The notes under the pieces are model-generated. The model saw only the letters and a program-made list of their open reading frames with translations, searched no databases and was not told the DNA's origin. A stretch of 28,878 nt of DNA from Lachnospiraceae bacterium UBA5895 (lineage in GTDB: Bacteria; Bacillota; Clostridia; Lachnospirales; Lachnospiraceae). The stretch is from contig DJEP01000085.1 in the NCBI GenBank assembly GCA_002431915.1, forward strand, positions 1 through 28,878, in the 5' to 3' direction. Positions 16,382-23,844 of the stretch are shown in pieces; position 1 is the stretch's first letter, and each line of letters opens with the position of its first letter. The translations under genes and the position numbers were made by a program.

Positions 16382-17425
16382 ATGAAAAAAGAAAAGAAAT
16401 ACATCGAATACATCTTAAAACAGGCAGAAACCCTGCTGGCTATCGACAGTCCCTCCGGCTTCACCGAAAAAGTGACGGATTATCTCTGCGAAGAATACAA
16501 GCATCTCGGCTATAAGCCGGTGAAGACCAAAAAGGGCGGCGTCCTCGTGGAAATCGGCGGCAAAGGCAATGCGATTCTGACCATGGCACACGTAGATACG
16601 CTGGGCGGCATGGTGGCCGAGATCAAAAGTAACGGTCGTCTCCGTCTGACCAAGGTCGGCGGCTTAAACGCCAACAACATCGAGACCGAAAACTGCCGTA
16701 TCTATACGCTCGACGGTAAAGTATACGACGGTACCGTACAGCTGACGGATGCTTCCATTCATGTCAACAGCGATTATCAGAAATCCGAGAGAACTTTTGA
16801 CTCTGTGGAGGTTCTGCTGGACGAAGAAATTTCTTCCAAAGAAGAAGTGAAGGCACTGGGCATCGAGAACGGTTCCTTCGTCTGCATGGATCCCCGTACC
16901 CGCATCACCGAGTCCGGTTACATCAAGAGCCGTTTTCTGGACGACAAGCTCAGCACCGCAATTTTACTGGGCTTCGCAAAATATGTTAAAGACGAAGACC
17001 TGAAGCTGTCCCGTAAGGTCTACCAGCACATCACCGTCTTCGAGGAAGTAGGTCACGGTGCCTGCGCTTCCGCTCCGGAGGATGTGGAAGAGCTGTTGTC
17101 CGTGGATATGGGATGTGTAGGAGAAGGTCTGGAATGTACGGATCGCCAGGTATCCATCTGTGTGAAGGACGGACACGGTCCTTACCATTATGATGTCGTC
17201 AAGGGTCTGATTCAGGCCGCAAAAGACAATCATATCGACTACGCCGCCGATGTCTACCCCTACTACGGCTCTGATGCCGATGCCGCATTAAGCGCCGGTA
17301 TCGACGCAAGACACGGACTCATCGGTCCCGGGGTATATGCTTCCCACGGCTACGAACGCTCCCACAAGGATGCCGTTGCCGCAACGCTGGAATTGTTAAA
17401 AGCATATCTTGCATTCTCATTTTGA
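16382..17425 (+). CDS. M42-family metallo-aminopeptidase
   Basis: A 347-residue cytoplasmic peptidase of the M42 family (YsdC/FrvX/tetrahedral aminopeptidase type), with two metal ions. The ligands can be read off: H70 in AHVDTLGG, D187 in SRFLDDK, catalytic E221 and E222 in VFEEVGHGA, D242 in SVDMG and H322 in YASHGYER. These enzymes form dodecamers that clear short peptides. Some relatives were first annotated as endoglucanases, which is not supported here. The ribosome binding site is AAAGGAAAGGTAG. It lies 77 bp after mtnN and may be in the same transcript. It converges on gtrA with only five bases between stop codons and no visible terminator. Confidence 0.93.
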   Translation: MKKEKKYIEYILKQAETLLAIDSPSGFTEKVTDYLCEEYKHLGYKPVKTKKGGVLVEIGGKGNAILTMAHVDTLGGMVAEIKSNGRLRLTKVGGLNANNIETENCRIYTLDGKVYDGTVQLTDASIHVNSDYQKSERTFDSVEVLLDEEISSKEEVKALGIENGSFVCMDPRTRITESGYIKSRFLDDKLSTAILLGFAKYVKDEDLKLSRKVYQHITVFEEVGHGACASAPEDVEELLSVDMGCVGEGLECTDRQVSICVKDGHGPYHYDVVKGLIQAAKDNHIDYAADVYPYYGSDADAALSAGIDARHGLIGPGVYASHGYERSHKDAVAATLELLKAYLAFSF

Positions 17426-17430
17426 TCTAC

Positions 17431-17883
17431 TTATTCGGTCTCTTCCGTTTCGCTGTCTTTTCTCTTGTTGAATACGAACAGCTTACTGAAGACATAGTTG
17501 CCTATGATGACCAGCACTGCGGAAATCACAGTTGCAATCAACAGATTTACACCTACTGCGGTCAGCACCTGCATCACTACCATATCCAGGATCAATGTGG
17601 ATACTCTGGACAGGACAAATTTCGGTGCCTCGGACAACATTGGAGCATGACTCTTGAATACAAACCTGCGATTGGTAAAATATGCAAAAATAACACCTGC
17701 GGTCCAGTTGATAATACTTAATACAACATTCTGAAACGGAGTCGGATACATCGTGTTATCAAATAACAGGAAGTTTGCCAGGAATTTTGCTGCCCAGGAT
17801 ACGACCGTAGTCAGTCCGCCTACGATCAGGTACGCGATGATCTCCTCATACTTGATCCACAGCGCTTTTATTTTTTCTACCAT
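17431..17883 (-). CDS. GtrA-family membrane protein
   Basis: A 150-residue protein with four hydrophobic helices, of the PF04138 GtrA type. Marks include YLIVGGLTTVVSW at the first helix, NWTAGVIFAYFTNRRFVF in the middle and a late IGNYVFSKLFVF. Members are thought to move or flip lipid-linked sugars for decoration of surface polymers, but most are untested. The start at 17883 follows GAGG at good spacing; the ATG four codons earlier has no such site. It is the last gene of the pgi - dehydrogenase - gtrA row and has a fragment of the palindromic element 31 bp in front of it. Confidence 0.9.
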   Translation of the reverse strand: MVEKIKALWIKYEEIIAYLIVGGLTTVVSWAAKFLANFLLFDNTMYPTPFQNVVLSIINWTAGVIFAYFTNRRFVFKSHAPMLSEAPKFVLSRVSTLILDMVVMQVLTAVGVNLLIATVISAVLVIIGNYVFSKLFVFNKRKDSETEETE

Positions 17884-17914
17884 ATTGTTCCTCATTTCTC
17901 TGTGCCTAGATTAA

Positions 17915-17950
17915 AACTATTCCGAACCACATTCGCCCTATAAATAGTTA
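17915..17950 (-). repeat. Palindromic element, truncated copy (copy C)
   Basis: On the minus strand this holds GCGAATGTGG, then GGAATAGTTTT, matching the 3' end of the two fuller copies at 18927 and 20466. Short arms AACTATT and AATAGTT bound it; the distal arm forms the last codons and stop of the dehydrogenase gene. The hairpin core is missing. Confidence 0.5.
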
Positions 17951-18903
17951 ACTACGTTCCGGTTCTCACCGCGCATAAATGCCTTGATATTCTCATACAC
18001 ACCCTGTACGCAACGGGTTCTTGCTTCCACGCTGGCCCATGCCAGATGCGGCGTAATGATCAGCTTGTTGCTGTCCTTTAATTCACTTAAGGGGTTGGAA
18101 AGTTCCAGCGGTTCTTTCTCCAGCACATCCAGTCCTGCTGCCTGGATCTCTCCTGCCACCAGAGCCTCATAGAGATCCGCATTGTTTACGACCGGGCCCC
18201 GCGCTACATTGATGAGAATTGCCGTTTTCTTCATTTCCCGAAGAGCTTCCTTGTCAATGAAATTACGGGACAGATCACTCAACGGACAATGCAGGGACAG
18301 GAAATCGCTCTCTTTTAACAATGTATCTTTGTCTACCTGAGGATATTCCGTACAGGTACTCTTGCCGGTGATGGAATAGAAGATGACCTTACAGCCGAAA
18401 GCAGTCGCGATCGCTGCTGCTCTCCTGCCGATATTACCCATTCCTACGATGCCCCAGGTCTTGCCTTCCAATTCATAAAAAGGCCGGTCAAAATTGGAAA
18501 AACGATCCTGTGCACTGTAAGCTCCGGATTTCACATATTCATCATAATAGGGCAGCTTCTGGCTCAGTGCCAGCGCCAGTGTAAAAGTATGCTGCGCTAC
18601 CATGGCGGTAGAATAATCCACCACATTTGCCACCTTGATACCTCTCGACTTGCAATACTCCAGATCGCAGTTATCATATCCGGTGGCAAGCTCGCAGATC
18701 AGCTTCACGTTGGGACAATTTTTCAGGGATTCCTCTCCCATGGGAGCTTTGTTGCAGACGATAACATCCGCATCTTGCACACGCTCTGCCACTTCCTGTA
18801 CAGTAACGGTGTTCGGGTAGCTGGTCACTTCTCCCAGCTCATAAAAACAGTCCACCGGCACATCTGTGCCGGCGCTGTTTCTCTCCAGTAAAACTATTTT
18901 CAT
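17938..18903 (-). CDS. D-2-hydroxyacid dehydrogenase (NAD-dependent)
   Basis: A 321-residue enzyme that interconverts a 2-keto acid and a D-2-hydroxy acid with NAD(H), in the glycerate/phosphoglycerate dehydrogenase-like group. The Rossmann motif is GMGNIG at 154-159. The catalytic residues are R235 in NVARGP, E264 in DVLEKEP and H286 in TPHLAW. The substrate (hydroxypyruvate, pyruvate or another keto acid) cannot be told from sequence alone. The start at 18903 has AAAGG eight bases upstream and gives the family's usual MKIVLLE N-terminus; a start six codons earlier lacks a site. A palindromic element fills most of the 170-bp space up to pgi. Confidence 0.92.
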   Translation of the reverse strand: MKIVLLERNSAGTDVPVDCFYELGEVTSYPNTVTVQEVAERVQDADVIVCNKAPMGEESLKNCPNVKLICELATGYDNCDLEYCKSRGIKVANVVDYSTAMVAQHTFTLALALSQKLPYYDEYVKSGAYSAQDRFSNFDRPFYELEGKTWGIVGMGNIGRRAAAIATAFGCKVIFYSITGKSTCTEYPQVDKDTLLKESDFLSLHCPLSDLSRNFIDKEALREMKKTAILINVARGPVVNNADLYEALVAGEIQAAGLDVLEKEPLELSNPLSELKDSNKLIITPHLAWASVEARTRCVQGVYENIKAFMRGENRNVVNYL

Positions 18904-18926
18904 CTTAAGTACCTTTCCCATGTGTC

Positions 18927-19077
18927 GTAACTATTCACCCCCATTCGCAAAATCGCTCTTTCAGAGCTTACCTTTTGCTCATGTGGTTACTTCGCCATAT
19001 AATTATGGCAAATGTTCTTACGAATGCAAGCATTCGACGTACATATTTCCACAATTTACATGGCTCTGAATAGTTAC
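18927..19077 (-). repeat. Palindromic element, long copy (copy A)
   Basis: Ends in 11-bp perfect inverted repeats GTAACTATTCA (18927-18937) and TGAATAGTTAC (19067-19077). The core stem is GCTCT-TTC-AGAGC (18955-18967) inside GCAAAA/TTTTGC. Relative to the copy at 20466 it has extra DNA with two more perfect hairpins: GCCATA/TATGGC (18994-19009) and CGAATGC/GCATTCG (19021-19036). Its far end overlaps the pgi stop codon; its near end is 24 bp from the dehydrogenase start. Confidence 0.7.
19002..19029 (-). promoter_or_regulatory. Candidate promoter of the dehydrogenase gene inside the palindromic element
   Basis: Minus strand: TTGCAT (19029-19024), 16-bp spacer, CATAAT (19007-19002). A transcript from here would carry the conserved hairpin core as its 5' leader. 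The match is moderate. Confidence 0.4.
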
Positions 19078-20423
19078 AATCTCTTCAGCAGTTCTTCTCT
19101 CTGAGCCTCATAACCGGGCTTGCCAAGCAGAGCGAACATGTTCTTCTTGTAGCTCTCTACACCGGGCTGATTGAAAGGATTTACACCCAGCAGGTATCCG
19201 CTGACACCACATGCGAACTCGAAGAAGTAGAACAATTCACCCAGATAGAACTCATTTACCTCGGGAACGGTTACCATGAAGTTGGGAACCTGACCGTCGG
19301 TGTGTGCCAGAATGGTTCCGTTCATAGCACTCTTATTGACGAAATCAACGGTCTTGCCTGCCAGATAGTTCAGACCATCCAGATCTACAGGCTCCTCACC
19401 GATGGTGATCTGCTCTCTCGGAGTATCAATATTGATAACGGTCTCAAACATGATACGGGAACCGTCCTGGATAAACTGACCCATGGAATGCAGATCGGTA
19501 GTCAGATCCACACTTGCAGGAAACAGACCTTTGTTGTCCTTGCCTTCGCTCTCGCCGAACAGCTGCTTCCACCACTCACTTACATAGTGAACAGCGGGTT
19601 CGTAGTTCGCCAGGATCTCAACGCTCTTGCCCTTGCGCAGCAGGATGTTACGCAGAGCCGCATACTGTAATGCATCGTTGTGTTCAAAATCATTTTCCAG
19701 TGCACGCTTTCTTCCGCTGGCTGCACCTTCCATCAGTTTGTCGATATCAGCACCGCTGACAGCGATAGGTAACAGACCTACAGCGGTCAGTACGGAGAAA
19801 CGTCCTCCTACATCATCGGGTACTACGAAGGTCTCATAGCCTTCCTCATCGGACAGATGCTTTAAGCTTCCCTTTGCCTTATCGGTGGTAGCGTAGATTC
19901 TCTCTGCCGCACCCTTCTTGCCGTATTTTGCTTCCAGCTTCTCCTTGAATACACGGAAAGCGATCGCGGGTTCGGTAGTGGTACCGGATTTGGAGATCAT
20001 GTTGATGGAGAAATCTCTGTCGCCTACGACATCCATCAGGTGCTTCAGATAGGTGGAGCTGATGGAGTTACCGCAGAAGTAGATCTCCGGAGTCTTACGT
20101 ACACTCTTATCCAGCACATTGTAGAAGCTGTGGCTTAAGAACTCGATTGCCGCTCTGGCTCCCAGATAAGAACCGCCGATACCGATGACTAACAGTACGT
20201 CGGAATCGCTCTGGATCTTCTTTGCTGCTGCCTTGATGCGGGCGAACTCTTCCTTGTCGTAATCTACGGGAAGGTCGATCCATCCCAGGAAATCATTGCC
20301 TGCGCCGGTCTTGGATACCAGGGTCTCCTTCGCATCCAGGGTAAGCTTCTTCATGTAGCCGATCTCTTCCTCAGAAATAAAAGAGCCGGCCTTGGAATAA
20401 TCAAATGTAACTTGTTTGCTCAT
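19074..20423 (-). CDS. pgi: Glucose-6-phosphate isomerase
   Basis: Interconverts glucose 6-phosphate and fructose 6-phosphate in glycolysis. The 449-residue length is that of the shorter Firmicutes enzymes. Visible motifs are GIGGSYLGARA for phosphate binding, SKSGTTTEPA, the first PGI signature (DDVGGRFSVLTAVGLLP) and the second region GYLLGVNPFNQPGVE. The start at 20423 follows AAGGAGG; a longer in-frame start exists but would extend into the hairpin leader. It has its own promoter and a 5' hairpin element, and its stop codon overlaps the end of the next such element. Confidence 0.98.
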   Translation of the reverse strand: MSKQVTFDYSKAGSFISEEEIGYMKKLTLDAKETLVSKTGAGNDFLGWIDLPVDYDKEEFARIKAAAKKIQSDSDVLLVIGIGGSYLGARAAIEFLSHSFYNVLDKSVRKTPEIYFCGNSISSTYLKHLMDVVGDRDFSINMISKSGTTTEPAIAFRVFKEKLEAKYGKKGAAERIYATTDKAKGSLKHLSDEEGYETFVVPDDVGGRFSVLTAVGLLPIAVSGADIDKLMEGAASGRKRALENDFEHNDALQYAALRNILLRKGKSVEILANYEPAVHYVSEWWKQLFGESEGKDNKGLFPASVDLTTDLHSMGQFIQDGSRIMFETVINIDTPREQITIGEEPVDLDGLNYLAGKTVDFVNKSAMNGTILAHTDGQVPNFMVTVPEVNEFYLGELFYFFEFACGVSGYLLGVNPFNQPGVESYKKNMFALLGKPGYEAQREELLKRL

Positions 20424-20465
20424 AATGCTCCTCCTTATATCTTTCAGATATATCACATACTTAAC

Positions 20466-20556
20466 AAAACTATTCAGATCCATATTTGCAAAACCGCATC
20501 TTCGATGCTTACTTTTTGCAAATATGTTTATTTCGTCAATGCCTCTGAATAGTTTT
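20466..20556 (-). repeat. Palindromic element, compact copy in the pgi leader (copy B)
   Basis: Three nested stems: 13-bp ends AAAACTATTCAGA (20466-20478) and TCTGAATAGTTTT (20544-20556); 13-bp CATATTTGCAAAA (20481-20493) with TTTTGCAAATATG (20514-20526); and 5-bp GCATC-TTC-GATGC (20496-20508). It sits between the pgi promoter and the start codon, so it is transcribed as a long 5' hairpin. Confidence 0.75.
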
Positions 20557-20557
20557 T

Positions 20558-20586
20558 ATTTTAACAAAGTTACATCTTATTTTCAA
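20558..20586 (-). promoter_or_regulatory. Promoter of pgi
   Basis: Minus strand: -35 TTGAAA (20586-20581), 17-bp spacer, -10 TAAAAT (20563-20558). The start point near 20551 lies in the outer arm of the palindromic element. Confidence 0.7.
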
Positions 20587-20594
20587 GACATATC

Positions 20595-21368
20595 TTACAC
20601 CGTGAGCAATTCCTGTAAAAGTGCCTGCAGTTCTTCCTCCGTAACCTGCGCAGAATCGTTCTGCTGCTGTGTCATGCTTCGGTTTTCCGGCTTCTCCGGT
20701 ATTCTGTTTTCCGCAGAAAATACCTCACTGGCGCCCTCGGGAGCCGTCTCCTCCCGCAGTTGCACCGCCCTGCCCTGGATCGGCATCAGTTCCACCGTGC
20801 GTCTCCCTCTCACTTTCGGCTGCCCATACAGTCTCACATAATCCTGCTCCGTCACCGGGATCCTGCCGGATAAATGATTTTCCAGATAATCGATCAGATT
20901 CGTCTTCAACACCCGCCGCTTTCCCTTGATATCCACCATCGCCGACAGGGAAAAATACAGATACAGCCCCAGAAAACTTGCAATATAAAAAGGCAGGATC
21001 TCTCCAAGCATCCTTCCGTCCAGAATCCCCTTGCAGATCCCAACTCCGGAAAACACCACAGAGAACAGCATGCACTGCCCGGACAGATGGTACCAGGCAT
21101 CAAAAGATAAATGCCCGAAGGACAATCGGTTTAAGAACTTGTCCACAAATACCGGAATATTGGACACGCCTCCGTTTAACTGGTAACAATTCGCGAATTT
21201 GACCTTACACTGTTTTAAAAGCCGGTTCCCGGTCGTCGCCATGTTGTCCGTCTCCCGGATCATTGTGTGGTACATCCACGCAAGCATCACACGTACCAGC
21301 ACACTGAGACATAAAAATACCAGGATCCCCGCTGTGATCACCTTTTCTTCTTTAAATATTGTAAACAT
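20595..21368 (-). CDS. Membrane protein of unknown function
   Basis: Not recognised. A 257-residue protein with three likely membrane helices at about 11-32, 98-115 and 122-146. A long segment between the first two contains VKFANCYQLNGGVSN and a Phe-rich stretch. After the last helix comes a basic patch (IKGKRRVLK), a possible cytoplasmic domain with LIDYLENHLSGRIPVTEQDYVRLYG, and a polar, low-complexity tail rich in Glu and Gln ending in TEEELQALLQELL. The start at 21368 has AAAGGAG about eight bases upstream; a -10-like TATACT at 21403-21398 lies just before it, which argues against the longer in-frame start. It faces away from the TSCPD gene and precedes pgi on the same strand. Confidence 0.75.
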   Translation of the reverse strand: MFTIFKEEKVITAGILVFLCLSVLVRVMLAWMYHTMIRETDNMATTGNRLLKQCKVKFANCYQLNGGVSNIPVFVDKFLNRLSFGHLSFDAWYHLSGQCMLFSVVFSGVGICKGILDGRMLGEILPFYIASFLGLYLYFSLSAMVDIKGKRRVLKTNLIDYLENHLSGRIPVTEQDYVRLYGQPKVRGRRTVELMPIQGRAVQLREETAPEGASEVFSAENRIPEKPENRSMTQQQNDSAQVTEEELQALLQELLTV

Positions 21369-21514
21369 CCTCAAAACTCCTTTCCGTCGTTTCCTCAAGT
21401 ATAACGTATATATGTCCTGTTTTGTACGGTTTTTCATCGTCATTCTTCTACCCTGCCGGACATAAAGTGTGGGCTTTTTACATTTTTTATGACAAGAAAA
21501 GAGCTCTGACATTA

Positions 21515-21543
21515 TTGTATAAACCGTAAAAATCTGCTATAAT
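21515..21543 (+). promoter_or_regulatory. Promoter of the TSCPD-murG pair
   Basis: -35 TTGTAT (21515-21520), 17-bp spacer, consensus extended -10 TGC-TATAAT (the hexamer is at 21538-21543). It lies 42 bp before the ATG. Confidence 0.75.
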
Positions 21544-21584
21544 CAGTCTTTAGTAATTCTGTTAGAAAAGAGGTTGATTTACTT

Positions 21585-21827
21585 ATGATATACAAGACAA
21601 AGGGTACTTGTTCCACTATGATCGACGTAGAATTAAAGGACGGCGTCATTGATTCCGTTAAATTCACCGGTGGTTGCAGCGGCAACCTGCAGGGCATCAG
21701 TGCTCTGGTAAAGGGCATGAAGCCGGAAGAAGCCATCAGCCGTCTCAAGGGGATCCGCTGTGGTTTCAAACCTACCTCCTGTCCCGACCAGCTGGCTCAC
21801 GCCCTGGAAGAAATGATTGCACAGTAA
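21585..21827 (+). CDS. Small TSCPD-domain protein (TIGR03905 type)
   Basis: An 80-residue protein that is nearly all one TSCPD domain. It contains GTCSTMIDVEL at 7-17, FTGGCSGNLQGISALVKGM at 27-45, IRCGFKPTSCPDQLAHAL at 57-74 and four cysteines that could bind metal. The same module is found as the C-terminal tail of some class II ribonucleotide reductases (NrdJ). The stand-alone form is common in Clostridia and has no settled function. It has a strong promoter and is followed 23 bp later by murG, so the pair is probably one transcript. Confidence 0.88.
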   Translation: MIYKTKGTCSTMIDVELKDGVIDSVKFTGGCSGNLQGISALVKGMKPEEAISRLKGIRCGFKPTSCPDQLAHALEEMIAQ

Positions 21828-21850
21828 ACTGACCAGAAGGGACCTCTATT

Positions 21851-22927
21851 ATGAAAAAGATCGTACTGACCGGCGGCGGAACTGCCGGACATGTAACACC
21901 GAATATTGCATTGTTACCTGCGCTGCAGGCAGCCGGCTATGAGATCGCCTATGTCGGTTCCTATGAAGGCATCGAAAAAAAGCTGATTGCCGACTTCAAC
22001 ATTCCCTACACGGGAATCTCCACCGGCAAATTCCGCAGATATTTAGACCCGAAGAACTTCTCGGATCCTTTCCGTGTCATGAAGGGATTTGTGGAGGCAC
22101 GTAATTATCTGAAGAACTTCCAGCCGGATGTGGTATTTTCCAAGGGCGGTTTCGTAAGCGTCCCGGTAGTCCGCGCTGCAGCTTCCTTACATATTCCCTG
22201 CATCATCCACGAATCGGATATGACCCCGGGTCTGGCGAACAAGCTGTGCATTCCCGTAGCGGAAAAGGTATGCTGCAATTTCCCGGAGACCATGAAAAAT
22301 ATCCCGGCAGACAAAGCCGTCCTCACCGGTTCTCCCATTCGTGCGGAGCTGGCACAGGGCAGCAAACTTGCAGGTCTGAACATGTGCGGCTTTACCGCGA
22401 ATAAGCCTGTGATCATGGTCATCGGCGGAAGTCTGGGTGCCGCCAATGTAAACAAAGCGGTCCGCGATGCCCTGCCGAAGCTGTTAGACGATTTTCAGGT
22501 GGTTCATCTCTGTGGAAAAGACAAGATCGACAATCTGTTACTGAATACCCCCGGGTATAAACAGTTTGAATATATCAAAGCAGAATTAAAAGATATCTTC
22601 GCCATGGCGGATATCGTAATCTCCCGCGCCGGAGCCAATGCCATCTGTGAGCTTCTGGCACTGAAGAAGCCCAACATCCTGATCCCCCTGCCTGCTGCCA
22701 GCAGTCGCGGAGACCAGTTGTTGAACGCTGCTTCCTTCGAAGCGCAGGGGTATTCTATTGTCCTGAACGAGGATGATATTACGACGAATCTTCTGGTAGA
22801 TAAAGTACATGAACTGTACTTTAACCGCCAGAATTATGTAGACGCCATGAGCCGCAGCCATCAGATGGACGCTGTTAAGACCATCATGGAACTGATCAAC
22901 ACCGCGGCAGATAAAAAGACGAACTAG
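21851..22927 (+). CDS. murG: MurG, lipid II-forming N-acetylglucosaminyltransferase
   Basis: Adds GlcNAc to lipid I to make lipid II on the inner face of the membrane, the last cytoplasmic step of peptidoglycan precursor synthesis. The 358-residue GT28 protein has the G-loops TGGGTAGHVTPN at 7-18 and VIGGSLGAANVN, the SKGGFVSVP block near 97-105, and the nucleotide-binding SRAGANAICELLAL in the C-terminal domain. Length is normal. The ribosome binding site is AAGGGA. It lies apart from any mra/dcw cluster, downstream of a TSCPD gene, which fits a relocated copy. It converges with rsmA across only 13 bp and no terminator is visible. Confidence 0.96.
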   Translation: MKKIVLTGGGTAGHVTPNIALLPALQAAGYEIAYVGSYEGIEKKLIADFNIPYTGISTGKFRRYLDPKNFSDPFRVMKGFVEARNYLKNFQPDVVFSKGGFVSVPVVRAAASLHIPCIIHESDMTPGLANKLCIPVAEKVCCNFPETMKNIPADKAVLTGSPIRAELAQGSKLAGLNMCGFTANKPVIMVIGGSLGAANVNKAVRDALPKLLDDFQVVHLCGKDKIDNLLLNTPGYKQFEYIKAELKDIFAMADIVISRAGANAICELLALKKPNILIPLPAASSRGDQLLNAASFEAQGYSIVLNEDDITTNLLVDKVHELYFNRQNYVDAMSRSHQMDAVKTIMELINTAADKKTN

Positions 22928-22940
22928 AATCTTAACAAAT

Positions 22941-23795
22941 CTAAATAAGATCACTCAACTGTGCAAATTGTTCCAGCGTCAGTGCCTCTCCGCGAACGGT
23001 AGGTGACAAGCCCATCTGTTCAAGAGCTGCTGACGCTGATTCTTTTGTAATCCCGGGAAGTCCCGCATTACCAAGACCGTTCACCAGAGTCTTTCTCCGC
23101 TGGTTAAAAGAAGCCCGGATCAGAGAGAACATCTTCTTCTCATCCTTCACCTTCACGGGTGGCTCTTCATAACGGGTCAGGCGGATCACAGCACTGCCGA
23201 CATTGGGTCTCGGAATAAAGCAGTTGGGCGGAACGTTTGCCACGATTTCCGGCTTCGCATAATACTGCACCGCCAGGGATAATGCACCGTAATCCTTCGT
23301 GCCTGGACCTACCTGCATACGGTCAGCCACTTCCTTCTGTACCATGATCGTAATACTTTTTAACGGTACACGGCTCTCGAACAGTCCCATAATGATCGGT
23401 GTCGTGATGTAATAAGGCAGATTCGCCACGACTTTAATGGGGCGTCCACCGTTTTTCTCTTCCACCAGTCTGTTAATATCCACTTTCAGAATATCATCAT
23501 TGATCACTGTAACATTATCATAGTCCTGCAATGTCTCCTCCAGGATCGGGATCAGCGCCTTGTCGATCTCCACCGCTACGACGCTGCCGGCACGCTCCGC
23601 CAGGTACTGTGTCATAGTGCCGATGCCGGGACCGATCTCCAGTACGCAATCCTCCTTCGTGATCTCCGCGGAAGATATGATCCGGTCTAAGACCGTCGTA
23701 TCTATCAGGAAATTCTGTCCAAATTTTTTCTGAAAATTAAAATGGTATTTCTGAAGTACCGCAATGGTATTCTGGGGTATTCCCAAATAAGCCAT
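22941..23795 (-). CDS. rsmA: 16S rRNA dimethyladenosine transferase
   Basis: Dimethylates two adjacent adenines in the 3' hairpin of 16S rRNA (A1518 and A1519 in E. coli numbering), late in small-subunit maturation. The 284-residue protein has the SAM-binding EIGPGIGTM at 53-61, acidic VEIDKAL near 75, the catalytic NLPYY at 125-129, and the C-terminal IPRPNVGSAVIRL and RASFNQRRKTL blocks, as in KsgA. The start follows a perfect AAGGAGG. The 49-bp AT-rich gap to the DHHW gene upstream holds no terminator, so it may be read through from that operon. Confidence 0.97.
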   Translation of the reverse strand: MAYLGIPQNTIAVLQKYHFNFQKKFGQNFLIDTTVLDRIISSAEITKEDCVLEIGPGIGTMTQYLAERAGSVVAVEIDKALIPILEETLQDYDNVTVINDDILKVDINRLVEEKNGGRPIKVVANLPYYITTPIIMGLFESRVPLKSITIMVQKEVADRMQVGPGTKDYGALSLAVQYYAKPEIVANVPPNCFIPRPNVGSAVIRLTRYEEPPVKVKDEKKMFSLIRASFNQRRKTLVNGLGNAGLPGITKESASAALEQMGLSPTVRGEALTLEQFAQLSDLI

Positions 23796-23844
23796 AGTAA
23801 GCCTCCTTGATTACTTAGTATTAATCTATTAATAATGTAAATTC

